A DNA stretch of 6,874 nucleotides from Nitrospirota bacterium. GTDB lineage: Bacteria; Nitrospirota; CAKKRA01; 9FT-COMBO-42-15. A program made the position numbers and the translations under genes. A model generated the notes under the pieces. It was not told where the DNA came from. It did not search any database and saw only the letters and a program-made list of their open reading frames with translations. Every line of letters begins with the position of its first letter. The stretch's first letter is position 1. Positions 5,763 to 6,874 of the stretch are shown one piece after another. The stretch covers positions 2,141-9,014 of the forward strand of contig JAHFEP010000110.1 of NCBI GenBank assembly GCA_023248415.1, given 5' to 3'.

Positions 5763-6629
5763 ATGAAACGACTGATACAGTTTATTATGGTATTTATTTC
5801 ATTTACAACCCTCTTTGGGTGTTTTGTAACAACAGGAAAATATCAGGACAAGGTAAGGGAGGCAGAGAATTACAAGAGTGATGTGGACAAGACAAATGCT
5901 GCGTTGGGCAAGGCAAATAGCGAAAACAGATTATTAAACGATGAAATCAGCTCCTTAAAGAAAAAAATAGCAGGGCTTGAAAGCGACATCGCTAAGCTCA
6001 ATGAATCAATGAAATCAAGCAAGGATGCGCAGTCCAAGATTATTGCTGATTTAATGCAGAAGAACAGGGAGCTTCTTGATGCAAAAGGAGAATTGTCAAG
6101 AGAGATGGAAAGGCTTGCAAGGGAAAAAGAAGAGGTAGTTTCAAGGCTAAAATCAACTTATGACAACCTTGTTAAAGACCTTCAGCAGGAAATCAAACAG
6201 GGCGAGATAAAGATTACGCAGATTAAAGACAAGCTCTCTGTAAATATGGTTGAAAAGATATTGTTTGATTCTGGCAAGGCAGAGATAAAGCCAAAGGGAA
6301 AAGAGGTATTAAAAAAGGTTGGCGACATATTAAAGAAGGTAACTGACAAGCAGATAAGGATAGAAGGCCATACGGATAATGTGCCGATCGGTCCTGGCTT
6401 GCAGGCAAAGTATCCAACAAACTGGGAGCTTTCTACAACAAGGGCAACTACAGTTGCAAGATTCCTGCAGGACAAGGCAGAAATTGACCCAAAGCTTTTA
6501 GTGGCAGCAGGATATTCAGAATACAGGCCGATTGCTGGCAATGATACAGACGAGGGCAAGGCTCAGAACAGGAGAATAGAAATAGTCTTGCTGCCGCTTG
6601 ATATTGACAGGGTGTTAGAGGGAAAATAG
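5763..6629 (+). CDS. OmpA-family lipoprotein with coiled-coil stalk and peptidoglycan-binding domain
   Basis: A 288-residue envelope protein. The signal peptide (1-19) ends in a lipobox-like L-F-G-C, with C20 the likely lipid-anchored residue. Residues about 25-160 are highly charged, Lys/Glu-rich and free of proline, with heptad-like spacing (for example ISSLKKKIAGLESDIAKL), so they very probably form a long coiled coil. The C-terminal OmpA-like domain (about 162-280) begins MVEKILFDSGKAEIKPKG. It carries GHTDN with D205 and LSTTRA with R227, matching the two residues that bind diaminopimelate in OmpA, and NRRIEI near the end. The GHTDNVPI and YPTNWELS segments are closest to MotB-type OmpA domains, but there is no membrane helix typical of MotB. 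It probably tethers the outer membrane to peptidoglycan. The next gene begins four bases after its stop, so they are likely cotranscribed. Confidence 0.92.
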   Translation: MKRLIQFIMVFISFTTLFGCFVTTGKYQDKVREAENYKSDVDKTNAALGKANSENRLLNDEISSLKKKIAGLESDIAKLNESMKSSKDAQSKIIADLMQKNRELLDAKGELSREMERLAREKEEVVSRLKSTYDNLVKDLQQEIKQGEIKITQIKDKLSVNMVEKILFDSGKAEIKPKGKEVLKKVGDILKKVTDKQIRIEGHTDNVPIGPGLQAKYPTNWELSTTRATTVARFLQDKAEIDPKLLVAAGYSEYRPIAGNDTDEGKAQNRRIEIVLLPLDIDRVLEGK

Positions 6630-6633
6630 CTTA

Positions 6634-6874
6634 ATGGAGGTTATCACAAGCCATACCAATGCAGACTTTGATTCCCTTGCATCCATGCTTGCAGCAAAGA
6701 AACTCTATCCTGAGGCAATACCTGTCTTCTCAGGCGCACAGGAGAGGAATGTTCGCAATTTTTTTTCAAAGACGCCTGAAGAGGCATTTGGCATTGTTAA
6801 GATTAAAAATATTGACCTCAACAAGATTTCAAGGCTGATATTGGTGGATGTAAAGACACCTGAGAGGCTTGGAA
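6634..6874 (+). CDS. DHH-family phosphoesterase-domain protein, N-terminal fragment (probably DHH-CBS-tRNA nucleotidyltransferase)
   Basis: Only the first 80 codons are in the window. The protein opens MEVITSHTNADFDSLASM, which is DHH motif I (N9-A10-D11-x-D13, metal ligands). It continues with AAKKLYPEAIPVFSGAQERNVRNFF and reaches LILVDVKTPERLG, where D72 probably belongs to DHH motif II. This opening resembles the large proteins that join a DHH domain, two CBS domains and a poly(A)-polymerase/CCA-adding-type nucleotidyltransferase, found in several environmental Gram-negative bacteria. That identity rests on my recollection of family N-termini. A stand-alone DHH phosphoesterase is the alternative. 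The start codon is four bases after the OmpA-family stop; a GAGGGA about a dozen bases upstream is a distant ribosome site. The functional link to the OmpA-family lipoprotein is unclear. Confidence 0.75.
   Translation, partial: MEVITSHTNADFDSLASMLAAKKLYPEAIPVFSGAQERNVRNFFSKTPEEAFGIVKIKNIDLNKISRLILVDVKTPERLG

Noticed and set aside
6182..6559. Minus-strand frame of 125 codons, and a shorter one, opposite the OmpA-domain region
   Set aside because: The plus-strand OmpA domain is unambiguous, with its D205 and R227 residues in place. The opposite frames are composition shadows rich in Ser, Leu and Pro.

Overview
The window looks like chromosomal DNA of a Gram-negative, diderm bacterium of moderate to low GC content. 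Two predicted lipoproteins, an OmpA-type peptidoglycan-binding protein and a membrane sensor kinase support a diderm envelope. The genes are packed as in free-living environmental bacteria with large signalling repertoires (for example Nitrospirota or former Deltaproteobacteria), but nothing here fixes the phylum. No RNA gene, mobile element, CRISPR array or phage gene was seen.

Left part (1-5369, all on the minus strand). Four tightly spaced genes run right to left. In order of transcription they are: a NMT1/THI5-like solute-binding lipoprotein; a 744-residue transmembrane histidine kinase (periplasmic sensor domain, HAMP, PAS, HisKA, HATPase); a single-domain Rcp1-like response regulator whose ATG overlaps the kinase stop codon; and a REC-GGDEF-EAL response regulator cut by the left window edge. 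All catalytic motifs I could check are present. The layout suggests an envelope-to-cyclic-di-GMP circuit: binding protein and/or sensor domain, then kinase, then two receivers, one of which carries c-di-GMP synthesis and breakdown domains. No transporter permease or ATPase is in the window.

Middle (5370-5762). A 393-base AT-rich divergent intergenic region. It holds a perfect extended -10 sequence for the leftward operon, a plausible sigma-70 promoter for the rightward genes, and a terminator-like hairpin. It also has a second, longer-range inverted repeat that shares one arm with the hairpin and is centred on the extended -10.

Right part (5763-6874, plus strand). An OmpA-family lipoprotein with a long helical coiled-coil region, probably tethering the outer membrane to peptidoglycan. 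Four bases later starts a DHH-family protein cut by the right edge, probably the N-terminus of a DHH-CBS-nucleotidyltransferase (CCA/poly(A)-adding type) enzyme.

The most noteworthy content is the orphan binding-protein/kinase/two-receiver cassette and its structured promoter region. Each component is a known family; I see no wholly new protein family.
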